NCBI RefSeq assembly: GCF_014699005.1
Contig: NZ_JACWZY010000009.1
Location: 1 to 64,000 of the forward strand
Length of the DNA stretch: 64,000 nt
From: Spirosoma profusum
GTDB taxonomy: Bacteria; Bacteroidota; Bacteroidia; Cytophagales; Spirosomataceae
Direction of reading: 5' to 3'
The notes under the pieces are model-generated. The model did not search any database and had not been told where the DNA came from. It was given only the letters and a program-made list of their open reading frames with translations. The position numbers were made by a program, and so were the translations under genes. Below, piece by piece: positions 27,515-35,413 of this stretch; the first letter of the stretch is position 1; every line of letters starts with the position of its first letter.

Positions 27515-28267
27515 TCCCAGCCAATCTTTGAAATCAGACAGACGACTCAGGCTGACGAATACTTCCTGTCGGGTAGTAGGCTGTAAATCAAGCTTTAGTT
27601 TGCCAGCTGAATACGTATGAATCGTTTGTATTGCTGAACGAGCGACTAAAAACTGCCGGTTTGCCCGAAAAAACTGCGACGGACTCAGAATGCCGGCTAA
27701 CTGATCGAGGCTGTATTCGAGGGGTAGAAACTGGCTGTCTTTGGTCATCAGAAACGTAGCTTTCTCTTCTGAATAGAAATAAGCAATGTCACGGGTTTCG
27801 ATGCTCCGAATCTTCGTGCCGATGCTGATCATAAACCGCTCTTTATAAGGTGATTCCCGAAACTGTTGTACGACTTGCAACAGTTGAGTGAGGTCGGGGC
27901 TGGTTGCTACGCTACGTAGCGTTTTTAACTTGGTTAGTGCGTTTACCAGTTCTTCTTCATCAACAGGTTTCAGCAGATAATCAATGCTGTTGACCTTGAA
28001 CGCCTTGATCATGTACTCATCATAGGCAGTCGTGAAAATAATTGGTGTGGTCAGATGGATTTGCTCGAAAATGGTGAACGCCAGACCGTCTTCCAGATGA
28101 ATATCCATCAAGATCAAATCTGGCGAAGGATTTTGCGACAACCACGTAACGGATTCCCGTACCGAAGGTAACTGGGCGAGAATATGGATACTGGGATCAT
28201 ATTTTTTGAGCATCCGTTCAAGGTGCCGCGCCGAACGCGCTTCATCTTCAATAATCAGTACGTTCAT
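27509..28267 (-). CDS. LytTR-family response regulator
   Basis: 252 residues. The receiver domain (1-120) has the acidic pocket IIEDE (7-9), the phospho-acceptor Asp55 in LILMDIHLED, Thr in FTTAYDE and Lys in YLLKPVD. The LytTR DNA-binding domain follows (about 140-250), with FYSEEKATFL, PSQFFRANRQFLV and LSRLSDFKDWL. It is the partner of the sensor kinase encoded just upstream. The target genes are unknown; in Bacteroidota such pairs control local or distant surface and transport genes. Confidence 0.92.
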   Translation of the reverse strand: MNVLIIEDEARSARHLERMLKKYDPSIHILAQLPSVRESVTWLSQNPSPDLILMDIHLEDGLAFTIFEQIHLTTPIIFTTAYDEYMIKAFKVNSIDYLLKPVDEEELVNALTKLKTLRSVATSPDLTQLLQVVQQFRESPYKERFMISIGTKIRSIETRDIAYFYSEEKATFLMTKDSQFLPLEYSLDQLAGILSPSQFFRANRQFLVARSAIQTIHTYSAGKLKLDLQPTTRQEVFVSLSRLSDFKDWLGR

Positions 28268-28270
28268 AAT

Positions 28271-28328
28271 TTAAAGAGTGAAAGAGTGAATAGCTACCGC
28301 GAAATTATTCGCTCTTTCACTCATTTAA
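28271..28328. repeat. Long hairpin, GAGTGAAAGAGCGAA family (copy 2)
   Basis: Arms about 28271-28292 and 28306-28328 pair over about 22 positions with few mismatches. The element fills the gap between the kinase and regulator genes of one operon; its right arm covers the stop codon and the last residues (NE) of the kinase gene. Confidence 0.7.
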
Positions 28329-29429
28329 TAAGGGTATTTTGACGATGAATGAACCGGCTTCATGACCATAACTAATTGGGCGGTCGGTTAGGAGTGCGTA
28401 GCGATTCGTGATATTTTGAAGCCCTACACCTGTGGACGGCTCTGGCTGGTCGCGCGGTTGAATGGGATTTTCGACGATCAGCCAGTCGTCCTGCGTATAG
28501 ATACGTACCAGCAGCCGTTCCTGAAGCGACATTCGGTTGTGTTTCACCGCATTTTCAACGAGTAACTGAAGCGTTAGTGGAGCAATCTGACACTGAAGCT
28601 GGTTCTCCTGCGATACGTCGATAATTACTTCAAACTTGTTCTCGAAGCGAATCTGAAGCAGAAACGTATACGCTTTAATGAAATCCAGTTCAGTTTTGAG
28701 CAAAACCATATCCTGATTCCGTTGCTCTAAAATGTATCGATACGCTTTTGATAATCGCTTGATAAACTGTTCGGAGAGTTCGACATCCTCATGAATCAGC
28801 GAGGTCAGAATACTTAGGCTGTTGAAAAGAAAGTGCGGACTGAGCTGCTGTTTCAGCGCTTCGAATTGGCTAAGCAGTGCTTCTTTTTCTAAGCGCTCGG
28901 CTTTAAGCTGTACATCTTTTATTTGTTGAAAAGCCCGCAAATTAATTGTCAGATAAAAGGCAGACAGCATAATAACGACCGAGAGAACGTTATTGGCCCG
29001 CTTAATGTAAGCCAACACTTCTGGGCTAAACGGTGAGCCCTTCGACTTGTGTGCCATTGAAGGCCCAAAATGATCCACCAGAAATGCTATTCCCCCCAAC
29101 ACAAGGTGAAGCATCTGGGTGAAAAAAATGGAAAGGACCAGGGCAATGAGAAAGGTGAACAGAAATGATTTACCACTAAACCCCATCAATACGTCTTTGC
29201 CGAATAGACGAAATAATTGACGCTGACACCAATCTGTAACCGTAATTCCGAGATAATAAAGAACAAGGTTAATCAGAGCAAAAGCCGCAAAAAACGGAAA
29301 CGCCCGGTAAATGGTAGTCCAATTACGTGCCGAATCCGGTAGGTTGACATAAAGCAGCAAAGGCGAAAAAAGCCCCAATAAATACAGGGCAATCTGCCAT
29401 TTCTGCCTCGAAGTAAGTCGGTTATGCAT
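28317..29429 (-). CDS. LytS-like sensor histidine kinase (His_kinase family)
   Basis: 370 residues. The first half has four to five membrane helices (about 12-30, 44-64, 88-120, 148-166). A short coiled linker leads to the His_kinase domain: QQLSPHFLFNSLSIL with phospho-acceptor His199, then LTLQLLVENAVKHN (N box) and a shortened ATP-binding region ending STGVGLQNITNRYALL (G box). It would pass phosphate to the LytTR regulator encoded downstream. The signal is unknown. The last residues are encoded in a hairpin arm. Confidence 0.92.
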   Translation of the reverse strand: MHNRLTSRQKWQIALYLLGLFSPLLLYVNLPDSARNWTTIYRAFPFFAAFALINLVLYYLGITVTDWCQRQLFRLFGKDVLMGFSGKSFLFTFLIALVLSIFFTQMLHLVLGGIAFLVDHFGPSMAHKSKGSPFSPEVLAYIKRANNVLSVVIMLSAFYLTINLRAFQQIKDVQLKAERLEKEALLSQFEALKQQLSPHFLFNSLSILTSLIHEDVELSEQFIKRLSKAYRYILEQRNQDMVLLKTELDFIKAYTFLLQIRFENKFEVIIDVSQENQLQCQIAPLTLQLLVENAVKHNRMSLQERLLVRIYTQDDWLIVENPIQPRDQPEPSTGVGLQNITNRYALLTDRPISYGHEAGSFIVKIPLLNE

Positions 29430-29527
29430 GTTTCGGGTTGACCTGCAAAATGATAAAAGTATCCGGTAGCACCATTAATAGAAACGAAAGCATTACGTTT
29501 CTTCGGGCTACTACGTGACTTTAAACA

Positions 29528-29554
29528 TAGAAACCGGTGGCTAGCCGGTTTCTA
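29528..29554 (-). terminator. Terminator hairpin
   Basis: TAGAAACCGG (29528-29537) pairs perfectly with CCGGTTTCTA (29545-29554) around a 7-nt loop. It lies 41 bp past the stop of the small secreted protein gene at 29595. Confidence 0.6.
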
Positions 29555-29594
29555 CAGTCAGTTAATCAGGAAAGAATCCCAGGAGGCTAGCTTG

Positions 29595-29954
29595 TTACGA
29601 TTCCTGTACAACGAAGCTCTCATAGGGATCGGCCTGAACAACAAACGTTTTGGTAACCGTTTGGTCTCCCGTTTTCAGCACCAGTTGATACGTGCCCATA
29701 CTCAGGTTTGAGAAATCGAAAGCCTGGCTAAGTCCTTTTTGAAGCGATACGTTCGCGTTGTAAATGTTCTGACCGTTTGCGTCCCGAATGGCCAACTGAC
29801 CTTTGGCCTGAACTGGTTGAACGTAAAGTTTGAGTTTGTGATCAGTTGTCATCACCACACGGGTTTCTGATGTAGAAGGCTGATCCGTTGCTTGATTGGC
29901 GAACGATGCAGTACCGGCGATCAGTCCCAGCATCAGTGTAAGTACTTTTTTCAT
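29595..29954 (-). CDS. Small secreted beta-rich protein
   Basis: 119 residues with a signal peptide (about 1-19, ASFAN). The mature part reads like an Ig-like or type IX secretion sorting-domain fold: KLYVQPVQAKGQLAIRDANG, then IYNANVSLQKG, LSQAFDFSNLSMGTYQLVLKTGDQT and FVV. The S-x-G-x-Y-x-L-x-(L/V) pattern is characteristic of such domains, but the usual C-terminal Lys/Arg strand is absent and the protein ends PYESFVVQES. The role is unknown; a periplasmic or surface location is inferred. Single gene with its own terminator. Confidence 0.6.
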   Translation of the reverse strand: MKKVLTLMLGLIAGTASFANQATDQPSTSETRVVMTTDHKLKLYVQPVQAKGQLAIRDANGQNIYNANVSLQKGLSQAFDFSNLSMGTYQLVLKTGDQTVTKTFVVQADPYESFVVQES

Positions 29955-30182
29955 GGCTTGTTTTATGTTTTGGTTTGTTTATCTCGTTTTTGACGGTTCT
30001 CCGTTGCGATGAGACAAAGTTGCAATGGGTATGACAAGCCTGAAAATCAAAGGCGACGAACGCTGGAATTAGCCGGACGACTGCGGGTTTTCGGGTGATG
30101 ACTAATTGACTAATGGGGATGACATTCAAAAAATATCCCGAAAGTTTACACATCCGGGATAGTACATCTTGGGAATCAATGG

Positions 30183-31256
30183 TTAATGTACTCGCAACTT
30201 TTGTCCCGGCCGAAGGCGCGAGCCTGAGATATGATTTTTACGTTTCAACGAAGATACCGACATACCGTAGCGGTCGGCGATGGAACTGAGTGTTTCACCT
30301 GAACGTACGCGATGCAGCACTGTCCGTTTAAGGCGCGGCCTTGAACTGGATTCTGACGAAGACGACCGCCCACCCCGCAAATAATCCCAGACGGAACTGG
30401 TTAACAGAAAATGATCGGAGTTGATGGTGTTCTCGGGGAAGGAGAAAATATTTAAAGGAGTAAATGGATTTCCTTCGTAGCGTGTCTCAAAGTGAAGATG
30501 CGACCCATAACTCCGCCCTGTGCTACCTCCCAGACCCACCTGGTCGCCTGCTTTGACGAGCTGGCCGTTTTCAACGGTTTGCTTCGACATGTGGCCGTAG
30601 AGTGTTTCAAGGCCATTATAATGTCGAACCAGCACAAATCGGCCCCAGCCACTACCATCCCAGCCTACTATCCGGACGATACCATCGAAAGCTGAATAAA
30701 CAGGCGTTCCAGTTTCCAGGTCGAGGTCAACGCCAGCATGCCAGCGCCCCCAGCGATACCCGAAATTAGAGGTCATTTTACCGACGTCCAGCGGAGACGA
30801 CCAGTATCGGTTCGCTGGCGGGTCATATAACTTGATATCGATAGCTTCGTCGAACTCAAGGGGATTGATGTTATAAGGATCAACGGTTCGTGAATCCCAG
30901 ACCGCATAATAATCGGCGATTTTAACCCATTCTGTACCTACAAGAACAGAGTCGATCACTTCAACCACACTGGTTTCACCCTGATCAATCTGGCTGGTGT
31001 CTTCACTAACCACTGGGTTTAATTCTTTCTTGGGTTCAAACTGACTGTTGAAACGTAGCTGGGTTGGTTCCTGTTCAAACTGTTCGTCTGCTTTTTGCGG
31101 TTGCTGAACGACCGGAGCATTCGGTTTTTCTTCATTCTTGGGTGTAATACGCAGGTTATTTTTAAATCGCCCGCGCTCTTGCGCCTGTGTTGGCAATGCC
31201 AGAAACAGGCAACACCCAATGGCCAATAGCCACTGTGTAGCGGTTTTTCTCATCAC
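30183..31256 (-). CDS. M23-family peptidase with C-terminal LysM domain
   Basis: 357 residues with a signal peptide (about 1-25, TQAQ). After a low-complexity acidic linker, the M23/LytM domain (about 155-275) shows HAGVDLDLETGTPV with zinc ligands His and Asp, GLETLYGHM, and the final HLHFE. The LysM domain occupies the last 45 residues (HRVRSGETLSSIADRYGM). The HxxxD and HxH pairs are intact, so it may be an active peptidoglycan endopeptidase, or an activator of one, bound to the wall through LysM. A perfect GC-rich hairpin separates it from trxB upstream. Confidence 0.92.
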   Translation of the reverse strand: MMRKTATQWLLAIGCCLFLALPTQAQERGRFKNNLRITPKNEEKPNAPVVQQPQKADEQFEQEPTQLRFNSQFEPKKELNPVVSEDTSQIDQGETSVVEVIDSVLVGTEWVKIADYYAVWDSRTVDPYNINPLEFDEAIDIKLYDPPANRYWSSPLDVGKMTSNFGYRWGRWHAGVDLDLETGTPVYSAFDGIVRIVGWDGSGWGRFVLVRHYNGLETLYGHMSKQTVENGQLVKAGDQVGLGGSTGRSYGSHLHFETRYEGNPFTPLNIFSFPENTINSDHFLLTSSVWDYLRGGRSSSSESSSRPRLKRTVLHRVRSGETLSSIADRYGMSVSSLKRKNHISGSRLRPGQKLRVH

Positions 31257-31268
31257 AGGTATAGATGA

Positions 31269-31344
31269 GTTCCAGGTTTCAGCCGGGCCGCCGGGCGGTT
31301 GGCTGACGCGAAAACCGCCCGGCGGCCCGGCTGAAACCTGGAAC
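31269..31344. repeat. Perfect 32-bp GC-rich hairpin
   Basis: Arms 31269-31300 and 31313-31344 are exact reverse complements with a 12-nt loop. It lies between trxB and the M23 peptidase gene, both minus strand. The word CCGGCGGCCCGGCT of its right arm recurs at 13345-13358 within another repeat element. Confidence 0.85.
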
Positions 31345-31355
31345 AGATTAGTATC

Positions 31356-32321
31356 TTAAATTTCTTCGGCCTGCATTTCCAGCGTAACCAGATAACGCTC
31401 GGCGTCAAGGGCGGCCATACAGCCTGTACCAGCAGCCGTAATGGCCTGTCGGTACACATTATCCTGCGCATCGCCACAGGCAAACACGCCCGGTACGTTG
31501 GTTCGGGTACTCCCTTTCTCAACAATAATGTAGCCGTTATCGTCAAGTTCGAGGTAGTCGCGGAAAATGCCCGTGTTCGGCGTGTGACCGATGGCCACAA
31601 AAAAGCCTGTTACATCCAGAATCCGTTCTTCACCCGTTTGAGTATCTTTTACCCGAACGCCGTTCACACCTTCGTCGCCCAGTACTTCTTCTGTAACGGT
31701 ATTATACAGGATTTCAATATTGGGAGCCGTTTGCACGCGTTTCTGCATGAATTGCGACGCCCGCATCTCGTCGCGACGTACCAGCATATACACTTTCCGG
31801 CAAAGATTCGCCAGATAGCTGGCTTCTTCAGCGGCTGTATCGCCAGCTCCGACAATTGCTACGTCCTGACCCCGGAAAAAGAAACCATCACAAACGGCAC
31901 AGGCTGATACGCCTAATCCGTTGAGACGCATTTCGGAGGGTAAACCGAGCCATTTGGCCGAAGCACCCGTCGAAATAATAATCGAATCTGCGGTGATTTC
32001 GTGTTTGTCGTCAACGATAGCCCGGTGTGGATTGTCGTGGCTGGGTTGATCTACAAACTGCACGCTGGTAATCAGGCCATAGCGAATATCAGTACCAAAC
32101 CGACGAGCCTGCGCTTCCAGGTCCTGCATCATCTGCGGACCATGAACGCCGTTCGGATAGCCTGGAAAATTATCGACTTCATTCGTAATGGTGAGTTGCC
32201 CGCCGGGCTGACCGCCCTGATACAGAACGGGATTCATATTCGCACGAGATGCGTAAATGGCCGCTGTGTAACCGGCTGGGCCAGAGCCTATAATCAAGCA
32301 CTTAACGTGTTCGGATGTCAT
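31356..32321 (-). CDS. trxB: Thioredoxin reductase
   Basis: 321 residues from the ATG at 32321; a frame reaching upstream to 32477 only reads through the neighbouring hairpin region. FAD-binding GSGPAGYTAA is at 12-21, the redox pair CAVC at 141-144 (ACAVCDGFF), the NADPH-binding GAGDTAAEEA near 155, and the second FAD motif GVFACGDAQD near 280. It reduces thioredoxin with NADPH in the cytosol. Length and motifs are normal. Confidence 0.95.
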   Translation of the reverse strand: MTSEHVKCLIIGSGPAGYTAAIYASRANMNPVLYQGGQPGGQLTITNEVDNFPGYPNGVHGPQMMQDLEAQARRFGTDIRYGLITSVQFVDQPSHDNPHRAIVDDKHEITADSIIISTGASAKWLGLPSEMRLNGLGVSACAVCDGFFFRGQDVAIVGAGDTAAEEASYLANLCRKVYMLVRRDEMRASQFMQKRVQTAPNIEILYNTVTEEVLGDEGVNGVRVKDTQTGEERILDVTGFFVAIGHTPNTGIFRDYLELDDNGYIIVEKGSTRTNVPGVFACGDAQDNVYRQAITAAGTGCMAALDAERYLVTLEMQAEEI

Positions 32322-32423
32322 TGCAGAGAAACGAAGCAAAATGAAAAAATACCCCCTGCCGATGTTTAGCTGGACGAGGGTATCTTGACAACATACACAA
32401 AATTGAAAAAAATCCCGCAGGAA

Positions 32424-32513
32424 AGCAAAGAGTGAACGTGTGAATGAGCGAAAGAGTAAATAGCTTGCGTTAGCCATTCACTCTTTCGCTCGTTCACACA
32501 TTCACTCTTTGCT
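32424..32513. repeat. Long hairpin, GAGTGAAAGAGCGAA family (copy 3)
   Basis: Arms 32424-32464 and 32473-32513 pair over 41 positions with four mismatches, all of the transition type. The loop region reads AGCTTGCGTTAGC, almost the same as the loop of the copy at 35121-35220. The element lies between the OmpA/PD40 gene and trxB (both minus strand); its right arm touches the OmpA stop codon. Confidence 0.8.
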
Positions 32514-34419
32514 ATATCACGCGCCACTCGATACGTCGGTTCAAGCGTCGGTTTTCGTCAGTCGTGTTAGGGGCCACGGGTTTAGATTTGCCGTAACCGA
32601 TGGCTTTGATACGTGTTGCGGGTATTCCGGCTTTAGTGAGATAAGCCGCTATAGATTGGGCTCGCTTTTGAGAAAGGGTCTGATTAGCAGTTGCATCGCC
32701 TTTGTCGTCGGTATGGCCCGAAATTTCGACGTTCAGAGTCGGGTTGGCCTGTAAAAAGGCAGCCAGTCGGTCGAGTTCGGTACGTGACTTCTCGGCCAGA
32801 TCGTAGCGACCTGATTCGAAGAATAAATTATTGAGGGTTTCATTGGCCGAACTTCCAGCCGCTGCTGGCTCCAGAGGGACACTCAGTGATAGGCCATCGC
32901 CTTTGGTCTTCTGGGTAAAATCGAACGATAGGCTTTTGAAAAGATAGCCTGGCACACTCACGTAGAGCGCGTATTCGCCCCCACTCGGCAATACGGCCGT
33001 ATACTGACCCGTCTGAGCATCGGCCTGCACCCGCGACACTACCTGGTTGGTTTTTAGGTCAATCAGTTCGACTGTGGCTGATAAGGGCTTTTTCGTTTTT
33101 GCATCCTCAACAACTCCTTTCAGATAGCTAACTGACTTGATACGTTCACGTAGCGTTTCAGGTAGATCGAACGTATAGAGCCTTGATTTCTGCGAAATTC
33201 CATCTTTTTGCTCTTCAAACGAGTAGTACGCCCGCGTTCCGTTGGCTGCTACAAACAGGGACGCCTGATCCTCTGACGTATTGATCGGGTATCCCAGATT
33301 AGTAGGCATCGACCAGCCCGAGGCTCCGTTATCGGCCACAAACAAATCGTAACCACCCATTCCAATGTGGCCTTCTGACGCAAAAAACAGGCTTTGCCCG
33401 TTGGCGTGAATAAAGGGAGAAGCTTCGTTAAAAGCCGTATTTACAGGCTCACCCAGATTAACAGGTTCGGCCCATGTGCCGTCGGAGCCGATGTCGCTCT
33501 GCCAGATATCGCGCTGGCCTTTGCCACCCGGTCGGTCAGAAATAAAATAAAGTCGTCGTCCATCCGCCGACAAGGCAGGCTGCGACTCGTAATATCGCGT
33601 ATTGACTATTGGGCCTAAATTTTCGGGACTCGACCAATCGTTGCCCGTTTTATGGCTCACATATAAATCACAACTGCCAAAACCTTTACGTCCCTGACAA
33701 GCCGTAAAAACGATGGTACGTCCATCAGCGGAGAGACTGGCTGTTCCCTCATTCTCAGGCGTATTGATGCCCGGCGACAACGAAACTGGTGGCGACCAGA
33801 CTTCGCCATTGAACGTAGCCGCCATCAGATCTTCGTCACCTTCGGGTTTCAGCGCGGTAAAAACCAACGTCTGTTCATCGGCCGTCAGCACTGGGAAATA
33901 CTGCGAAGGCGTCGTTTGCAGTACCGACGAAATAGGTTTGGGATCGACGTTCTGCGGATGTTGCATCGCTTCCTGACCAAATCGAGCATTGGCCAACTGT
34001 CGGTTAATACGTTTCACCTGCGCCGACTGCGGGGCAAATAACGTCTGGTATTTTTCGAGGTAGGGGAGTGCTTCACCGTAGCGTCCTAACCGAAGCAGAA
34101 TCGTACTCAACGATTGGTAGGCCGGTGCCGATGCCGGACTGTCGGGCTGCAACTGGATGGCATCTCGGTAAGCGGCAATGGCCGGTTCGAATCGTTTCGT
34201 AAATTCGTAAAGCTGACCAAGTTTCAGATGGGCATCTAAGAAATTTGGGTCCTGTTTAACGGCCTGTTCCATAAACGGAATGGCCTCGCCCGCTTTCCGT
34301 TCCCCAAACAGTTTGATGGATTGCGCGTAAAGTTCCTTCGCTTTCTTATCCTGGGCGAAGGAAAAATGTATAATGAGAAATGAGAAATGAAAAATGAGAA
34401 TGAATGAATGGATTGTCAT
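32512..34419 (-). CDS. OmpA-family protein with TPR and PD40 repeats
   Basis: 635 residues from the ATG at 34419; another ATG at 34437 adds six. A signal peptide ends FSFAQ. TPR repeats occupy about 25-130, PD40/WD40-like beta-propeller repeats about 165-400 (LSADGRTIVFTACQG, LSADGRRLYFISDRPGG), a CarboxypepD-like Ig domain about 425-510 and an OmpA domain the last 110 residues (ISGHTDDKGDATANQTLSQKRA and RRIEWRVI). The OmpA part should bind peptidoglycan, so it is an outer-membrane or periplasmic anchor protein. The order is common in Bacteroidota. Notably, the hydrophobic part of its signal peptide is encoded by a hairpin arm. It ends in TAG. Confidence 0.92.
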   Translation of the reverse strand: MTIHSFILIFHFSFLIIHFSFAQDKKAKELYAQSIKLFGERKAGEAIPFMEQAVKQDPNFLDAHLKLGQLYEFTKRFEPAIAAYRDAIQLQPDSPASAPAYQSLSTILLRLGRYGEALPYLEKYQTLFAPQSAQVKRINRQLANARFGQEAMQHPQNVDPKPISSVLQTTPSQYFPVLTADEQTLVFTALKPEGDEDLMAATFNGEVWSPPVSLSPGINTPENEGTASLSADGRTIVFTACQGRKGFGSCDLYVSHKTGNDWSSPENLGPIVNTRYYESQPALSADGRRLYFISDRPGGKGQRDIWQSDIGSDGTWAEPVNLGEPVNTAFNEASPFIHANGQSLFFASEGHIGMGGYDLFVADNGASGWSMPTNLGYPINTSEDQASLFVAANGTRAYYSFEEQKDGISQKSRLYTFDLPETLRERIKSVSYLKGVVEDAKTKKPLSATVELIDLKTNQVVSRVQADAQTGQYTAVLPSGGEYALYVSVPGYLFKSLSFDFTQKTKGDGLSLSVPLEPAAAGSSANETLNNLFFESGRYDLAEKSRTELDRLAAFLQANPTLNVEISGHTDDKGDATANQTLSQKRAQSIAAYLTKAGIPATRIKAIGYGKSKPVAPNTTDENRRLNRRIEWRVI

Positions 34420-34445
34420 GCATTTTGCATTATTCATTATACATT
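34365..34445. repeat. Long hairpin, ATGAATAATG family, overlapping a signal peptide
   Basis: Arms 34365-34389 and 34421-34445 pair over 25 positions with three mismatches (AATGTATAATGA.. against CATTATACATT..). The element separates queE from the OmpA/PD40 gene. Its left arm and loop lie inside the OmpA gene and encode the signal peptide. Confidence 0.75.
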
Positions 34446-34448
34446 CAC

Positions 34449-35099
34449 TTAGGGAATGTCCATGTACTTGTGGGTCTGCAACGAAATTTGCCATTGCGGA
34501 TTATTTTTTACGTAATCAACGATGCGAGGTAGCATTTCATTGGAACGACTCCACTCAGTTTGTAAAAAGAGTTTGCAGTCGGGACGTAAAAAGGGCACGA
34601 ATGACTCCGCAAAGGCGAAATCGGACGCATTATAAATGATAACTTTTAATTCGTCGGCTTGATCGAAAATGGCCGGATTGGGCTTTTTAAACTTCTTGGG
34701 GGAGAAACAGATCCAGTCCCACGAGCCCGTAACCGCCTGGCAAACCCCCGATGTTTCGATGTTCGTGCGGAAACCGGCGTCTTGCAGGGCTTGGGTTAAC
34801 TCGGTCAGGTTGTGCATTAAGGGTTCGCCACCCGTCACGACCGCCATTCTTCCCGGATGACGTAACGCACCTTCGACTATCGAATCAATACTTAGTTTCG
34901 GATGAATATCAGCGTCCCACGATTCTTTTACATCGCACCAATGGCAACCGACATCGCAGCCGCCGAGTCGAATAAAATAAGCTGCCCGACCCGTATGTGC
35001 CCCCTCGCCCTGTAGCGTATAAAACGCTTCCATAACGGGCAACGTAGCGGCTGACTCCACTTGTGTTTTTACCGAATGTTGTTTCTGCTCCAGTACCAT
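34449..35099 (-). CDS. queE: 7-carboxy-7-deazaguanine synthase
   Basis: 216 residues from the ATG at 35099; reading further upstream only enters a hairpin repeat. PVMEAFYTLQGEGAHTGRAA (residues 21-40) is typical of QueE. The radical-SAM cysteines are Cys48, Cys52 and Cys55 (CDVGCHWC), and VVTGGEPLMH follows near 85. It converts carboxytetrahydropterin to 7-carboxy-7-deazaguanine on the way to queuosine. No other queuosine gene is in the window. It is divergent from the his locus. Confidence 0.94.
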   Translation of the reverse strand: MVLEQKQHSVKTQVESAATLPVMEAFYTLQGEGAHTGRAAYFIRLGGCDVGCHWCDVKESWDADIHPKLSIDSIVEGALRHPGRMAVVTGGEPLMHNLTELTQALQDAGFRTNIETSGVCQAVTGSWDWICFSPKKFKKPNPAIFDQADELKVIIYNASDFAFAESFVPFLRPDCKLFLQTEWSRSNEMLPRIVDYVKNNPQWQISLQTHKYMDIP

Positions 35100-35120
35100 A
35101 GTGCAAAGATACGGACTATA

Positions 35121-35220
35121 AATGAGTGAAAGAGCGAATGAGCGAATGAGTGAATAACCTGCTGGGCAATCAGCTTGCGTCAGCTTTTCGCTCATTCGCT
35201 TTTTCATTCTTTCGCTCATT
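35121..35220. repeat. Long hairpin, GAGTGAAAGAGCGAA family (copy 4), in a divergent promoter region
   Basis: Arms about 35121-35156 and 35185-35220 pair with several mismatches. The loop contains AGCTTGCGTCAGC, shared with copy 3. It lies between divergent queE and the his locus, so it cannot simply be a terminator; it ends 17 bp before the leader peptide start. Confidence 0.75.
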
Positions 35221-35237
35221 ATCCGTACCTTCGTGCC

Positions 35238-35297
35238 ATGATTTCAAAACGGGCAACACATTCTCCCTTTCGACATCGGCACCACCATCGTGCCTGA
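35238..35297 (+). CDS. hisL: Candidate his operon leader peptide
   Basis: A 19-codon frame with its own ATG and TGA encodes MISKRATHSPFRHRHHHRA. Five of the 19 residues are His, four of them within the five-residue run HRHHH close to the end. It lies 117 bp upstream of hisG on the same strand. This is the plan of ribosome-mediated attenuation of histidine operons, where stalling at His codons changes the folding of the leader RNA. A hairpin overlaps the His codons (35275-35298) and another lies just before hisG (35371-35397). The fit is by sequence alone; no homologue was compared. Confidence 0.7.
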   Translation: MISKRATHSPFRHRHHHRA

Positions 35298-35298
35298 T
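35275..35298 (+). promoter_or_regulatory. Pause-type hairpin over the leader His codons
   Basis: ATCGGCAC (35275-35282) pairs with GTGCC-T-GAT (35290-35298) giving 8 bp with one bulged T and a 7-nt loop. It overlaps the HRHHH codons, so a ribosome stalled there would prevent this fold and free the downstream strand (which can pair weakly at 35292-35313) to form another one. Confidence 0.5.
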
Positions 35299-35370
35299 AC
35301 GTTCATGCGTCGGCATTTGTCCGTTTTCTCTATTTTTGCCCTGATTTCCCAAACCGTAGTTTAGTTCTCC

Positions 35371-35397
35371 AGGAGTATGAATGATTTCATACCTCCT
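35371..35397 (+). promoter_or_regulatory. Hairpin just upstream of hisG
   Basis: AGGAG-TATGA (35371-35380) pairs with TCATA-c-CTCCT (35387-35397) over 10 bp with one bulged C and a 6-nt loop that begins with an ATG. The AGGAG is Shine-Dalgarno-like and would be hidden in the stem. There is no following T run, so it fits control of translation or mRNA stability better than an intrinsic terminator. Confidence 0.5.
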
Positions 35398-35413
35398 ACA
35401 TCCTGCACAATTA

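Noticed and set aside
32322..32477. A 52-residue N-terminal extension of thioredoxin reductase
   Set aside because: It reads through the neighbouring hairpin region; the FAD-binding motif is at the usual place when the ATG at 32321 is used.
35100..35219. A 40-residue N-terminal extension of QueE
   Set aside because: It is encoded by the hairpin in the divergent region; QueE proteins begin close to the PVMEAFYTLQGEG block.
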